Below are positions 1-8,862 of a stretch of DNA of 64,000 bases, in pieces. Under the pieces are notes generated by a model. It had not been told where the DNA came from and ran no database searches. It saw only the letters and a list, made by a program, of their open reading frames with translations. Source of the stretch: Bradyrhizobium sp. AT1 (lineage in GTDB: Bacteria > Pseudomonadota > Alphaproteobacteria > Rhizobiales > Xanthobacteraceae); the NCBI RefSeq assembly GCF_001590795.1, contig NZ_JXDL01000001.1, positions 6,680,034 through 6,744,033 on the forward strand. Direction: 5' to 3'. The translations under genes and the position numbers were made by a program. The stretch's first letter is position 1; each line of letters opens with the position of its first letter.

Positions 1-837
1 ATCGAGCAGGCCGCGATCGCCCGCAACAGCCAGGCGACCTCCGCTCCGGTCGCGAACGCGGCGCCGCAGGCACAGCAGGCTCCCGCAGCGCCGCCTGTGG
101 CTGCCGAGAGCCGTCTCGCCGACCTGACCGCGCGGCTCCGCGCCGACAATCAGCGCATGGCCGAGCGCGCCCAGAAGCTGGAAGCGCAGATGCCGGCCGC
201 ACAGGCTCCGGTCGCTGCCGCGCCCCGTCCGAACGTCGAGCGCGCCGCGCCCGCCGCCATCGCGGCTGCCGTTGCGGACGTTCCGCAGGCACCGGCGCCG
301 ATGCAGACCTACGGCGACGTCACCGTGCGCCCGATCGCTCAGAAGCCGACCCTGTTTCCGGAGCCCGAGCAGGCCCCGGTCGCGATGCAGGAGCCGATGA
401 CGCCCGAGACCTTCATCCCGCCGCAGGCCGAGCGCCCGGTCCGCGCGCCCAGGATGCCGCGAATCGACGAGCTGCCGATGCCGGCCCAGGCCGAGCTTCG
501 CCAGGCCCGCGGCGAGGTCGAGGAGGAGACGCCGCCGAAGAGCCGCCTGTCGCTGCTGCAGCGCCTCGCCAATGTCGGCCTCGGCCGTCGTGACGAGGAG
601 AGCGAAGCTCCGGTCGCGGCCCGCACCGCTGGTCCCGCAATGCCGCCGCTGCCCGAGCGCCGGCCGCAAAAGACCGTGGCGCAGCAGATCGCATCGAGCG
701 AGCCGGTATCGGAGTATGCTCGCCGTCCCGCGCCGCAGGGCCTGGACATGCACGGCCGTCCCGCGCCTGTTGCGCCCGCGCCACAGGGTGACGACCATCT
801 TGATATCCCGGCCTTCCTGCGGCGGCAGGCGACCTGA
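1..837 (+). CDS. ftsZ: Cell division protein FtsZ, C-terminal part (5' end outside window)
   Basis: An open frame enters from the left edge and gives 278 visible residues before TGA. It is almost entirely Ala/Pro/Glu-rich low-complexity sequence, as expected for the long disordered linker of alphaproteobacterial FtsZ; the tubulin-like GTPase domain must lie upstream. Two ordered-looking islands stand out: a basic, leucine-rich segment at about visible residues 181-199 (SRLSLLQRLANVGLGRRDE) and the extreme C-terminus DIPAFLRRQA, which matches the C-terminal conserved peptide that FtsZ uses to bind membrane tethers such as FtsA. The next gene is lpxC, the usual order at the end of the dcw cluster. 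The call rests on the C-terminal peptide and synteny, because no GTPase motif is visible. Confidence 0.88.
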   Translation: MEQAAIARNSQATSAPVANAAPQAQQAPAAPPVAAESRLADLTARLRADNQRMAERAQKLEAQMPAAQAPVAAAPRPNVERAAPAAIAAAVADVPQAPAPMQTYGDVTVRPIAQKPTLFPEPEQAPVAMQEPMTPETFIPPQAERPVRAPRMPRIDELPMPAQAELRQARGEVEEETPPKSRLSLLQRLANVGLGRRDEESEAPVAARTAGPAMPPLPERRPQKTVAQQIASSEPVSEYARRPAPQGLDMHGRPAPVAPAPQGDDHLDIPAFLRRQAT

Positions 838-865
838 GGATTGTTACAATAAGGCGGACGAAAAC

Positions 866-902
866 AGGTCCCGGCAACAAGCTTGCCGGGACCTTTCCTT
901 TT
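866..902 (+). terminator. Rho-independent terminator after ftsZ
   Basis: Perfect 12-bp inverted repeat: AGGTCCCGGCAA at 866-877 and its complement at 883-894, with a 5-base loop, followed by TTCCTTTT. It starts 28 bases after the ftsZ stop, so ftsZ transcription probably ends here and lpxC has its own promoter. Confidence 0.85.
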
Positions 903-1203
903 GTCCCGTGCATGCCCGGATTGCGCAGCCAAACAACTGATTTTAAATCATTAATTACGTGTTTGGGTGTTCAGTCAAACTGCCGGCAGCGACCCAAAAC
1001 CTCGGCGCAATTTGGTTAAGCCTTGGCGCGAATACGGCAGGTTTGGGGTAACAATCGGTAAAAAAGCGTGAGTTGGCGCTGTTTGAGGCAGTGACTATGG
1101 TTTGCCGTGACTTGGGGATGCGGATTCGCAGGGGGTTCGGCACTGGCCGGCCAAGTGGGTCTCGTATAAGTCGCGCAGTGGGTCGTAGTGGGGCGGGTTC
1201 CTG
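903..1203 (+). promoter_or_regulatory. Leader region of lpxC, no gene seen
   Basis: About 300 bases between the ftsZ terminator and lpxC. No convincing coding frame, RNA gene or repeat is visible. The stretch around 930-1080 is richer in A+T than the flanking genes, which fits promoter DNA, but I cannot place -35/-10 elements with confidence. Confidence 0.4.
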
Positions 1204-2166
1204 ATGAAATTTAGCCGGCAAACAACGCTTCGTGCGCAAGCCTCGGTGGCAGGCGTGGGCGTTCATTCCGGTCTTCCCGTCACCCTTACGCTTGGGCCTG
1301 CGCCCGTCGACGCGGGCTTCATTTTTGTCCGGACGGGCCTTGAGGGAAGTGATCGCGAAGTTCAGGCGACCGCAGACCAGGTGATCGCGACCGACTTCGC
1401 CACCGTCCTCGGTGATCGCAACGGTCCGCTGGTGTCCACCGCCGAGCACGTGCTTGCTGCACTGCGGGGTATGGGTGTCGACAACGCCACCATCGAGATC
1501 GACGGTCCGGAAGTGCCGATCATGGACGGCAGCGCCGCGGCCTTCATTGCGGCGATCGACCAGGCCGGCATCATGACCCAGTCGGCGCAGCGCCGCTTCA
1601 TTCAGGTTTTGAAGCCGATCTCGGTCAAGATCGGCGACTCCTTCGGCGAGATCAGGCCCTACGCCAACGGGTTCTCCGTCGAAGTCGAGATCGACTTCAC
1701 CAATCCCGTCATCGGCCAGCAGGCTTACGCTTTCGACCTCAACCCGGAACGTTTCCGCCGCGAAGTCGGCCGGGCCCGGACCTTTGGTCTGATGTCCGAT
1801 GTCGCGCGGCTCTGGAGCGCGGGCTATGCCCTCGGCGCTTCCTTCGACAATACCGTCGTGTTCGACGAGGAGCGGCTGCTCAACACCGAGGGCCTGCGCT
1901 ACGCCGACGAATGCGCCCGCCACAAGGTGCTGGACGTGATCGGCGATCTCTCGCTGGCCGGCCTGCCGCTGCTGGGCGCCTACCGCTCGGTGCGTGGCGG
2001 CCACAAGCTCAACCACGCCGTCCTGACCGCGTTGCTCGCCGACCGTACCGCCTGGCGGGTGGTCGAGGGCGAGGCGGCCCGCCGCACCACGCGTCCCCAG
2101 GGCGAAGTCGGTCGTGGTATTGTCGGCGGCCGGATCGCTGCGGCCTACGGGCCGGACGTCTCCTGA
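1204..2166 (+). CDS. lpxC: UDP-3-O-acyl-N-acetylglucosamine deacetylase
   Basis: LpxC removes the acetyl group from UDP-3-O-acyl-GlcNAc, the committed cytoplasmic step of lipid A synthesis, using a catalytic zinc. The 320-residue product has the expected zinc ligands: His82 in AEHVLAAL, and His240 and Asp244 in DECARHKVLDVIGDL. The catalytic His267 lies in RGGHKLNH. The length is slightly above the usual 305 or so. The start ATG precedes KFSRQTTL, the typical N-terminus. LpxC is controlled by proteolysis in many Gram-negatives; whether the C-terminal tail (AAYGPDVS) acts as a degron here cannot be read from sequence. It lies between ftsZ and bamD, as in most alphaproteobacteria. Confidence 0.97.
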   Translation: MKFSRQTTLRAQASVAGVGVHSGLPVTLTLGPAPVDAGFIFVRTGLEGSDREVQATADQVIATDFATVLGDRNGPLVSTAEHVLAALRGMGVDNATIEIDGPEVPIMDGSAAAFIAAIDQAGIMTQSAQRRFIQVLKPISVKIGDSFGEIRPYANGFSVEVEIDFTNPVIGQQAYAFDLNPERFRREVGRARTFGLMSDVARLWSAGYALGASFDNTVVFDEERLLNTEGLRYADECARHKVLDVIGDLSLAGLPLLGAYRSVRGGHKLNHAVLTALLADRTAWRVVEGEAARRTTRPQGEVGRGIVGGRIAAAYGPDVS

Positions 2167-2427
2167 CGGCCTTCCTGTCGCAGGCCGTTCCTGTCGCAGG
2201 GCACCAGCCGCGGCTTACCCCGGGAAACTCCTGGTAACGATGATCGTCTAGGATTGCGGCGCGTTCGCCTTAATCCGGGCAGAATGCCTGCCTATCCGGT
2301 TGGTTAAAGATCGCTTTTCGGATACATCGGCGTGGTCGCATGGCAGGCACCACGGTTACATTTCGCGCCCATGACGGGGTTCATGGGCTGGCGGGCACTG
2401 CATCACAGGGCGTCAGGGCTTAAACTC

Positions 2428-3330
2428 ATGTCGGCACAGCGTATGACGCGCGGATATTTCCAGCCCTTGTCCCGAGAGGTCTCGTCGCGAGGGCGTGGGC
2501 TGCTTCAGGCCGCCACCTTCATCCTGCTCGCGCTGCCGCTCGCCGGCTGCGGCACCGGCTCGCTCTGGGACAAGTTCACCGCCAAGGACGACACCTTCGT
2601 CGAGGAGCCCGCCGACAAGATCTACAATGAGGGCCTGTACCTCATGAACGAGAAGAAGGACATGAAGGCGGCGAACAAGAAGTTCGAAGAGGTCGACCGC
2701 CAGCATCCTTATTCCGACTGGGCCCGTAAATCGCTGCTGATGTCGGCCTACGCGTCCTACCAGGGCGGCGACTTCGACGGCTGCATCGGCGCGGCCACCC
2801 GCTACGTCACGCTGCATCCCGGCAGCCCGGACGCGGCCTATGCGCAATATCTCATCGCGGCCTCCCATTACGACCAGATCCCGGACGTCAGCCGCGACCA
2901 GGCCCGCACCGAGAAGGCGATCGCTGCGCTGGAAGAGGTGGTGCGCAAATATCCGAACTCGGAATACGCCACGTCGGCGAAAGCCAAGATCGAGGGAGCC
3001 CGCGACCAGCTCGCCGGCAAGGAAATGAATACCGGCCGCTACTACGCGCAGAAGCGCGACTACACCGCCGCGATCAACCGCTACAAGACCGTCGTCACGC
3101 AGTACCAGACCACCCGTCACGTCGAGGAGGCGCTGTTCCGGCTGACCGAGTCCTATATGGCGATCGGCATCGTCGGCGAGGCCCAGACCGCGGCCGCCGT
3201 GCTTGGGCACAATTTTCCTGACAGCCGCTGGTACAAGGACGCCTATAATCTTGTAAAATCCGGCGGACTCGAGCCCGCCGAGAATCAGGGATCCTGGATC
3301 AGCAGGACCTTCAAGAAGATGGGCCTCTAA
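2428..3330 (+). CDS. bamD: Outer membrane assembly lipoprotein BamD (ComL/YfiO)
   Basis: Essential lipoprotein of the BAM complex, which folds beta-barrel proteins into the outer membrane. With the ATG at 2428 the product has 300 residues, a hydrophobic signal segment and a lipobox ending ALPLAGC, so the lipidated cysteine is Cys41. The mature part consists of alpha-helical TPR-like repeats (for example residues with the pattern YNEGLYLMNEKKDMKAANKK and SEYATSAKAKIEGARDQLAG) as in BamD. The frame is open further upstream (to a GTG at 2332), but that extension would place the signal peptide abnormally deep; 2428 is preceded by a CAGGG-like ribosome site. The neighbours lpxC and recN are conserved partners, and recN follows after 14 bases. 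Confidence 0.95.
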   Translation: MSAQRMTRGYFQPLSREVSSRGRGLLQAATFILLALPLAGCGTGSLWDKFTAKDDTFVEEPADKIYNEGLYLMNEKKDMKAANKKFEEVDRQHPYSDWARKSLLMSAYASYQGGDFDGCIGAATRYVTLHPGSPDAAYAQYLIAASHYDQIPDVSRDQARTEKAIAALEEVVRKYPNSEYATSAKAKIEGARDQLAGKEMNTGRYYAQKRDYTAAINRYKTVVTQYQTTRHVEEALFRLTESYMAIGIVGEAQTAAAVLGHNFPDSRWYKDAYNLVKSGGLEPAENQGSWISRTFKKMGL

Positions 3331-3344
3331 CAGGAAGCTCCTCT

Positions 3345-5018
3345 ATGCTGGCGCGTCTGTCGATCCGTGACATCGTCCTGATCGAACGGCTCGATATCGA
3401 ATTCGCCACCGGGCTCGCGGTTTTGACCGGCGAAACCGGTGCGGGTAAATCCATCCTGCTCGATGCCTTTGCGTTGGCGCTCGGCGGCCGCGGCGACGCC
3501 GGCCTCGTGCGCCACGGCGCGGAGCAGGGGCAGGTCACCGCCGTATTCGATGTCCCCAAGAATCACCCTGCGACAAAGATCCTCGCCGAGAACGGGCTGG
3601 AGGACACCGGTGAGATGATCTTGCGCCGGGTGCAGCTCGCCGACGGCCGCACCCGCGCCTTCATCAACGACCAGTCGATCAGCGTGCAGACGCTGAAGGC
3701 GGTCGGCGCAGCTCTGGTGGAGATCCACGGCCAGCACGACGAACGCGCGCTGGTCGATGCCGCCACCCATCGCCGCCTGCTCGACGCCTTTGCCGGCCTG
3801 GAGAAGGACGTCGCCGCCGTCGAATCGCTCTGGGACGCGCGCCGGACCGCCAACACCGCGTTGGAGGAGCATCGCGCCGGCATGGAGCGCGCCGCGCGGG
3901 AGGCCGACTATCTGCGCCATGCCTCGGCCGAGCTGAAGCAGCTCGCCCCCAAGGACGGCGAGGAAACCTCTCTTGCCAATCGCCGCACCACCATGATGCA
4001 GGGCGAGAAGATCGCCTCCGATCTGCGCGAGGCGCAGGAAGCGGTCGGCGGTCACAATTCGCCGGTCGCGACACTCGCGGCCGCCGTGCGCCGGCTGGAG
4101 CGCCGCGGCGTCAATTCGCCGGCGCTGGTCGACCCCGCCGTGAAGGCGATCGACGCGGCGATCAATGCGCTGGAGGAAGCCGACCAGCATCTGCAGGCCG
4201 CCCTTGCCGCGACCGATTTCGATCCGTCAGAGCTCGAGCGCATCGAGGAACGCCTGTTCGCGCTGAGGGCCGCCTCGCGCAAATATTCGACCCCGGTCGA
4301 CGGGCTTGCCGCGCTCGCCGCCAGATATGCCGCCGACGTCGTGCTGATCGACGCCGGTGCTTCGCAGTTGAAGAGGCTGGAGCAGGCCGCGATCGAGGCC
4401 GATAGCCGCTATGCTGCCGCCGCCAAGAAGCTGTCGCTGGCGCGGCAGAAATCGGCGGAGAAGCTCAACAAGGCGGTCAACGCCGAGCTGGCGCCGCTCA
4501 AGCTCGAACGCGCCAAGTTCATGACCCAGGTCGCGACCGACGAGGCCGCTCCGGGGCCGCAAGGCTTCGATCGCGTCGAGTTCTGGGTGCAGACCAATCC
4601 GGGCACCAAGCCGGGGCCGATGATGAAGGTCGCCTCCGGCGGTGAGCTGTCGCGCTTCCTGCTGGCGCTCAAGGTCGTGCTGTCCGACCGCGGCTCGGCG
4701 CCGACGCTCGTCTTCGACGAGATCGACACCGGCGTTGGCGGCGCGGTCGCGGACGCCATAGGCGGCCGCTTGGCGCGCCTTGCCGGCAAGGTCCAGGTGA
4801 TGGCCGTGACCCACGCCCCGCAGGTTGCCGCCCGCGCCGACCAGCATCTGCTGATCTCCAAGGACGCCCTCGACAAGGGCAAGCGCGTCGCCACCCGCGT
4901 CAATGCACTCGCGGCCGACCACCGCCGCGAGGAAATCGCGAGGATGCTGGCCGGCGCCGAGATCACGGCCGAGGCGAGGGCGGCGGCGGAACGGCTGCTC
5001 AAGGCTGCTACGGCGTAG
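3345..5018 (+). CDS. recN: DNA repair ATPase RecN
   Basis: RecN is an SMC-like ATPase that acts at double-strand breaks in the RecFOR/RecA pathway. The 557-residue product has a Walker A motif GETGAGKS (residues 29-36), an SMC signature SGGELSR (about 431) and a Walker B with D-loop LVFDEIDTGVGG (about 453-464). A long Ala/Glu/Leu-rich stretch in between (about 160-400) fits the coiled coil, and HAPQVAA is the expected C-terminal switch region. Length and motif order are normal. It starts 14 bases after bamD, suggesting co-transcription. I see no clear LexA site in that short gap, so SOS control, if any, would come from elsewhere. Confidence 0.96.
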   Translation: MLARLSIRDIVLIERLDIEFATGLAVLTGETGAGKSILLDAFALALGGRGDAGLVRHGAEQGQVTAVFDVPKNHPATKILAENGLEDTGEMILRRVQLADGRTRAFINDQSISVQTLKAVGAALVEIHGQHDERALVDAATHRRLLDAFAGLEKDVAAVESLWDARRTANTALEEHRAGMERAAREADYLRHASAELKQLAPKDGEETSLANRRTTMMQGEKIASDLREAQEAVGGHNSPVATLAAAVRRLERRGVNSPALVDPAVKAIDAAINALEEADQHLQAALAATDFDPSELERIEERLFALRAASRKYSTPVDGLAALAARYAADVVLIDAGASQLKRLEQAAIEADSRYAAAAKKLSLARQKSAEKLNKAVNAELAPLKLERAKFMTQVATDEAAPGPQGFDRVEFWVQTNPGTKPGPMMKVASGGELSRFLLALKVVLSDRGSAPTLVFDEIDTGVGGAVADAIGGRLARLAGKVQVMAVTHAPQVAARADQHLLISKDALDKGKRVATRVNALAADHRREEIARMLAGAEITAEARAAAERLLKAATA

Positions 5019-5025
5019 GTCTCGT

Positions 5026-5121
5026 GTCCCGGACGCGCGAAGCGCGAGCCGGGACCCAGAATGCCCCCCGTGGGCCCCGGCTCTGCAGCGCACCGCTGAA
5101 GCGCCGCGTTGCGTCCGGGGC
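5026..5121. repeat. Intergenic palindromic repeat, two-hairpin type
   Basis: Left hairpin: GTCCCGG (5026-5032) pairs with CCGGGAC (5049-5055), with an inner CGCGC-GAA-GCGCG stem. Right hairpin: GCCCCGG (5074-5080) pairs with CCGGGGC (5115-5121). It fills most of the recN-ligA gap. The GAA/TTC tip with GC stems recurs in other repeats of this window (14300, 38442), so I treat it as a dispersed repeat rather than a gene-specific terminator. Confidence 0.7.
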
Positions 5122-5174
5122 GCGAGAGCTCTTCTGTCTTTACCCTCCCGCCCGCTCCATCGTATCCAAGCATC

Positions 5175-7322
5175 ATGGCCAGAGCAGCAAAATCCAAACC
5201 GCTTCGTGACGTCGCAGATCTCACCAAGGCCCAGGCCAAGGTCGAGCACATGCGGCTGTCGCTCGAGATCGAGGGACATAACGAGCGCTACTATCAGGAA
5301 GACGCGCCCACCGTCACCGACGCCGAATACGACGCGTTGCGCCAGCGCTTCAACGCCATCGAGAAGCGGTTCCCGGAATTCGTCACGGCGGACTCGCCCT
5401 CGCAGAAGGTCGGCGCGGCGCCGTCCGGCCGCTTCAGGAAGGTCCGGCATTCCGTTCCGATGCTGTCGCTCGACAACGCCTTTGCCGAAGAGGACGTGCG
5501 CGACTTCGTCGGCCGCATCGTGCGGTTTCTCAAGCTCGGCGACGACGAGGTCAATTTTTCCGCCGAGCCGAAGATCGACGGCCTGTCGATGTCGCTGCGC
5601 TATGAGGGCGGCGAGCTCGTCACGGCGGCGACGCGCGGCGACGGCGCGGTGGGCGAGGATGTCACCGCCAACATCCGTACCCTCGAAGACGTGCCGCACA
5701 AGCTGAAGGGACGTAATATCCCGGACATCTGCGAGGTCCGCGGCGAGGTCTACATGACCAAGAAGGCGTTCCTGGCGCTCAACGAGCGGCAGAAGGCGGC
5801 AGGCGATACCATCTTCGCCAATCCGCGCAATTCGGCCGCGGGCTCGCTGCGGCAGAAGGACCCGACCATCACCGCCTCGCGGCCGCTCGGCTTCTTCGCC
5901 TATGCCTGGGGCGAGATGAGCGAGATGCCGGAAGATACGCAGAGCGGCATGATCAGCTGGTTCGAGCGCTGTGGCTTCAAGACCAATCCGCTGACCAGGC
6001 TGTGCCGCTCCGTCGAGGAGTTGATCGCGTTCCACCAGAGCATCGAGGAAGAGCGCGCCGAGCTCGACTACGATATCGATGGTGTCGTCTACAAGGTCGA
6101 CCGCATCGACTGGCAGGAGCGGCTGGGCTTCGTCTCGCGTACGCCGCGCTGGGCCATCGCGCACAAATTCCCGGCCGAGCGCGCCATGACGGTGCTGCGC
6201 GACATCGAGATCCAGGTCGGACGCACCGGCTCGTTCACGCCAGTCGGCAAGCTCGAGCCGGTCGGCGTCGGCGGTGTGATCGTGCAGAACGTCACGCTGC
6301 ACAACGAGGACTACATCAAGGGGATCGGCAACAAGGGCGAGTTGTTGCGCGAGGGACGCGACATCAGGATTGGCGACACCGTCGTGATCCAGCGCGCCGG
6401 CGATGTCATCCCGCAAGTCGTTGATGTCGTGCTCGACAAGCGGCCGAAGAGTGCCAAGGAATTTGCTTTCCCGAAGAAGTGCCCGTGCCCGCTGCACACC
6501 GACGTCGTGCGCGGCGAGACGGCTGCCGGCGAAGAGGAATCTCGCGCCCGCTGCACCGGCGAGTTCGCCTGCCCGTATCAGAAGATCGAGCATCTCAAGC
6601 TGTTCGTGTCGCGCCGTGCCTTCGACATCGACGGATTGGGCGAGAAGCAGTTGCAGTATTTCTTCGACGAGGGATGGGTCAAGGAGCCCGCCGACATCTT
6701 CACGCTGGAGAAGCGCAACGCGAAGCTCAAGCTCGAGGAGATCGAGGGTTACGGCGCGACCTCGGTGCGCAATCTGTTCGGCGCCATCGAGAGCCGGCGC
6801 AAGATCGCGCTGGAGCGCTTCATCTATGCGCTCGGCATGCGCCATGTCGGCGAGACCACGGCGCTGGCGCTGGCGCGCGGCTACGGCTCCTGGGATGCCT
6901 TCCACGACGCCTGCCTCAAGGTCGCTCACGGCGACGAGGAAGCGATAGCGGAGATGGATGCGCTCGACCAGATCGGCGACACCGTGATCAAGAGCATCGC
7001 CGATTATTTCGGCGAGAGCCACAATCGCGGCATTGTCGAGCGGCTGACCAGGGAAGTCGAGATCGTCGACGCCGAGAAGCCGAAGAGCAATTCAGCCGTC
7101 GCCGGCAAGACCGTGGTGTTCACAGGCTCGCTGGAGAAGATGACGCGCGACGAGGCCAAGGCGACGGCTGAGCGGTTAGGGGCCAAGGTGTCCGGCTCGG
7201 TGTCGAAGAAGACAGATCTCGTCGTTGCCGGCCCGGGCGCCGGCTCGAAGCTTGCCGAGGCCAACAAGCACGGCGTCAAAGTGCTGACCGAGGACGAGTG
7301 GTTGAAGCTGATCGAGGAGTGA
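5175..7322 (+). CDS. ligA: NAD+-dependent DNA ligase LigA
   Basis: Seals nicks in DNA using NAD+, essential for replication and repair. The 715-residue product has the Ia domain (HNERYYQEDAPTVTDAEYD), the adenylation lysine Lys133 in AEPKIDGLS, the RGDG motif, an OB-fold region (VGRTGSFTPVGKLEPV), four zinc-finger cysteines (436, 438, 460, 466), HhH repeats (about 490-620) and a C-terminal BRCT domain (about 637-715, GKTVVFTGSLEKMTRDEA). The first two zinc cysteines are spaced C-x-C rather than the common C-x-x-C. I chose ATG 5175 (MARAAKSKP); an in-frame upstream extension to 5109 would run into the repeat and looks non-coding. Confidence 0.96.
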   Translation: MARAAKSKPLRDVADLTKAQAKVEHMRLSLEIEGHNERYYQEDAPTVTDAEYDALRQRFNAIEKRFPEFVTADSPSQKVGAAPSGRFRKVRHSVPMLSLDNAFAEEDVRDFVGRIVRFLKLGDDEVNFSAEPKIDGLSMSLRYEGGELVTAATRGDGAVGEDVTANIRTLEDVPHKLKGRNIPDICEVRGEVYMTKKAFLALNERQKAAGDTIFANPRNSAAGSLRQKDPTITASRPLGFFAYAWGEMSEMPEDTQSGMISWFERCGFKTNPLTRLCRSVEELIAFHQSIEEERAELDYDIDGVVYKVDRIDWQERLGFVSRTPRWAIAHKFPAERAMTVLRDIEIQVGRTGSFTPVGKLEPVGVGGVIVQNVTLHNEDYIKGIGNKGELLREGRDIRIGDTVVIQRAGDVIPQVVDVVLDKRPKSAKEFAFPKKCPCPLHTDVVRGETAAGEEESRARCTGEFACPYQKIEHLKLFVSRRAFDIDGLGEKQLQYFFDEGWVKEPADIFTLEKRNAKLKLEEIEGYGATSVRNLFGAIESRRKIALERFIYALGMRHVGETTALALARGYGSWDAFHDACLKVAHGDEEAIAEMDALDQIGDTVIKSIADYFGESHNRGIVERLTREVEIVDAEKPKSNSAVAGKTVVFTGSLEKMTRDEAKATAERLGAKVSGSVSKKTDLVVAGPGAGSKLAEANKHGVKVLTEDEWLKLIEE

Positions 7323-7364
7323 GGTTTTCTTCCCTTTTCCCACAAGGGGAGAAGGAAGAAAGAG

Positions 7365-8639
7365 TCACATCATCCCGCTCTCTTCCTCTTCCGCCTGCTC
7401 GATCAGCGTCTCGCTCACCACCACATCCCGGCGGGGTACGACGAAGAACATCATGCAGGCACAGAGCAGCGAGATCGCCAGCACCGCGGCGGTGAGCGGC
7501 AGCGTCGTTGCGGAATGGCCGCCGAGATAAGCGCCGAATTGCGACATCAGCGCGCCGATCCCCTGCTGTAGAAAGCCCATGGCGCCGGACGCGGTGCCGG
7601 CGGCTTCGGGTCGAATGCTGATCGCGCCGGCCGCGGAATTCGCCATTACGAAGGCATTGCCGACCATCACGATCATCTGCGTGCCGAACAGCCAGGCGGG
7701 CGCTTCGTTCCAGCCGGTCACGCTCCACAGCAGGTTCAGCAGGCTGCCGGCGAGCTGGAGCGCGAGTCCGAACCAGATCAGCTTTGCCAGCGAATGCCGC
7801 GGCGCAAAGCGCACGCAGAGCAGATTGCCGACGAGGAACGCAAAGCCCGAGGTTGCGAACCAGGCGCCGTATTCGGCGCTGGTCCGGCCCATCTGCGTCA
7901 CGACGATGTAGGGGCCGCCGCCGGCGAACGTGAAGATGATCTGCGAGGCCAGGACCTGGCACATCACATAGCCGACGAAGGCGCGGCTCTTGATCAGGAT
8001 GCCGATGTCGCTACGGAAGCCGCTGCCGGCGGCGCGGCTGCGACGCGTCTCGGGCAGCGCCAGCGCAATGCCGACGGCGACGACGATCGCGGCGATGGTG
8101 ATGGCGTAGAAGATCGCGCGCCAGCCGAACGCGGTCTCGATCAGGCCGCCGGTGAGCGGTGAAACCATCTGTCCGATCATCAGCGCGGCGACCACGAGGC
8201 TAATCATGGATGCGACGCGGTCGCGCTCGTAGATGTCGCGGATGATGGCGCGGCTGATCACCATGCCGGAGGCGCCGCCGAGCGCCTGGAAGAAACGCGC
8301 TGCGATCAGTTGCGGCAGGGTTTCGGCGAAGATGCAGGCGATACTCGCCGCGACCATCAGCGCAAGGCCCCCGAGCAGCACCGGACGCCGGCCGAATTTG
8401 TCCGACAATGGCCCCATGATCAGCTGCGACAGCGCGATGCCGACCATGTAGAGCGACACCGTCATCTGTGCGATCGAGATGTCGCGCCCAAAATTCGTCG
8501 CCAGCACCGGCAGCGCCGGGACCAGGATGTAAAGCGAGATCGGTGCGACCCCGGTCATGACGACGAGCAAGAGCAACACCACGCGGGAGGTCGCAAGGTT
8601 GGTGGCCGCTCCCGGCGGCTTGCTGATCATGCCGTGCAT
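7365..8639 (-). CDS. Bcr/CflA-family multidrug efflux MFS transporter
   Basis: A 424-residue, 12-helix major facilitator of the drug:H+ antiporter group. The loop 2-3 signature GPLSDKFGRRPVLLGG is present, and the second helix pair motif around ARFFQALGGASGMVISRAIIRDIY is characteristic of Bcr/CflA proteins, which expel chloramphenicol-, bicyclomycin- or sulfonamide-like compounds or small metabolites. The substrate cannot be read from sequence. The gene converges with ligA (42 bases between stops). Two perfect palindromes lie just upstream of the start (8652-8680), suggesting repressor control, but no regulator gene is adjacent. An alternative start is Met4 (MISKPP). Confidence 0.88.
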   Translation of the reverse strand: MHGMISKPPGAATNLATSRVVLLLLVVMTGVAPISLYILVPALPVLATNFGRDISIAQMTVSLYMVGIALSQLIMGPLSDKFGRRPVLLGGLALMVAASIACIFAETLPQLIAARFFQALGGASGMVISRAIIRDIYERDRVASMISLVVAALMIGQMVSPLTGGLIETAFGWRAIFYAITIAAIVVAVGIALALPETRRSRAAGSGFRSDIGILIKSRAFVGYVMCQVLASQIIFTFAGGGPYIVVTQMGRTSAEYGAWFATSGFAFLVGNLLCVRFAPRHSLAKLIWFGLALQLAGSLLNLLWSVTGWNEAPAWLFGTQMIVMVGNAFVMANSAAGAISIRPEAAGTASGAMGFLQQGIGALMSQFGAYLGGHSATTLPLTAAVLAISLLCACMMFFVVPRRDVVVSETLIEQAEEEESGMM

Positions 8640-8651
8640 AAACGTCCGTCT

Positions 8652-8680
8652 TTCGAATTCGAATCGACTGTAGCGCGCTA
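8652..8680 (-). promoter_or_regulatory. Twin palindromes upstream of efflux gene, candidate operator
   Basis: TTCGAATTCGAA (8652-8663) is a perfect 12-bp palindrome, and TAGCGCGCTA (8671-8680) is a perfect 10-bp palindrome. Both lie within 45 bases of the efflux-pump start on the minus strand. The rest of 8681-8862 shows no gene that I can support. Confidence 0.4.
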
Positions 8681-8862
8681 GCGCAAGACGGATATCGGCG
8701 TTTCGGAATGCGGCTATACGGATTCCGGGACGGTTATATTACCAGCGCAGTGGCGACCGATTGGGCGTGTTGCCTCTCGCTTTTCGCGGGGATTGACCCC
8801 GGTGGTGGCGAAGCAGCCTTGCGCAAATCGCGTAGCGCTATGCGCGCTTCGAAACAGGGGGC

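Noticed and set aside
5109..5174. Longer N-terminus of LigA
   Set aside because: It would translate repeat-derived DNA and adds residues not seen in the family; ATG 5175 gives a standard start.
4227..7022. A 931-codon open frame on the minus strand antisense to recN and ligA
   Set aside because: It shadows two certain genes in a high-G+C genome where the third-position bias keeps the antisense frame open; its composition (Arg/Leu/Asp/Ala-rich, no domain) is that of a reverse-frame artefact.
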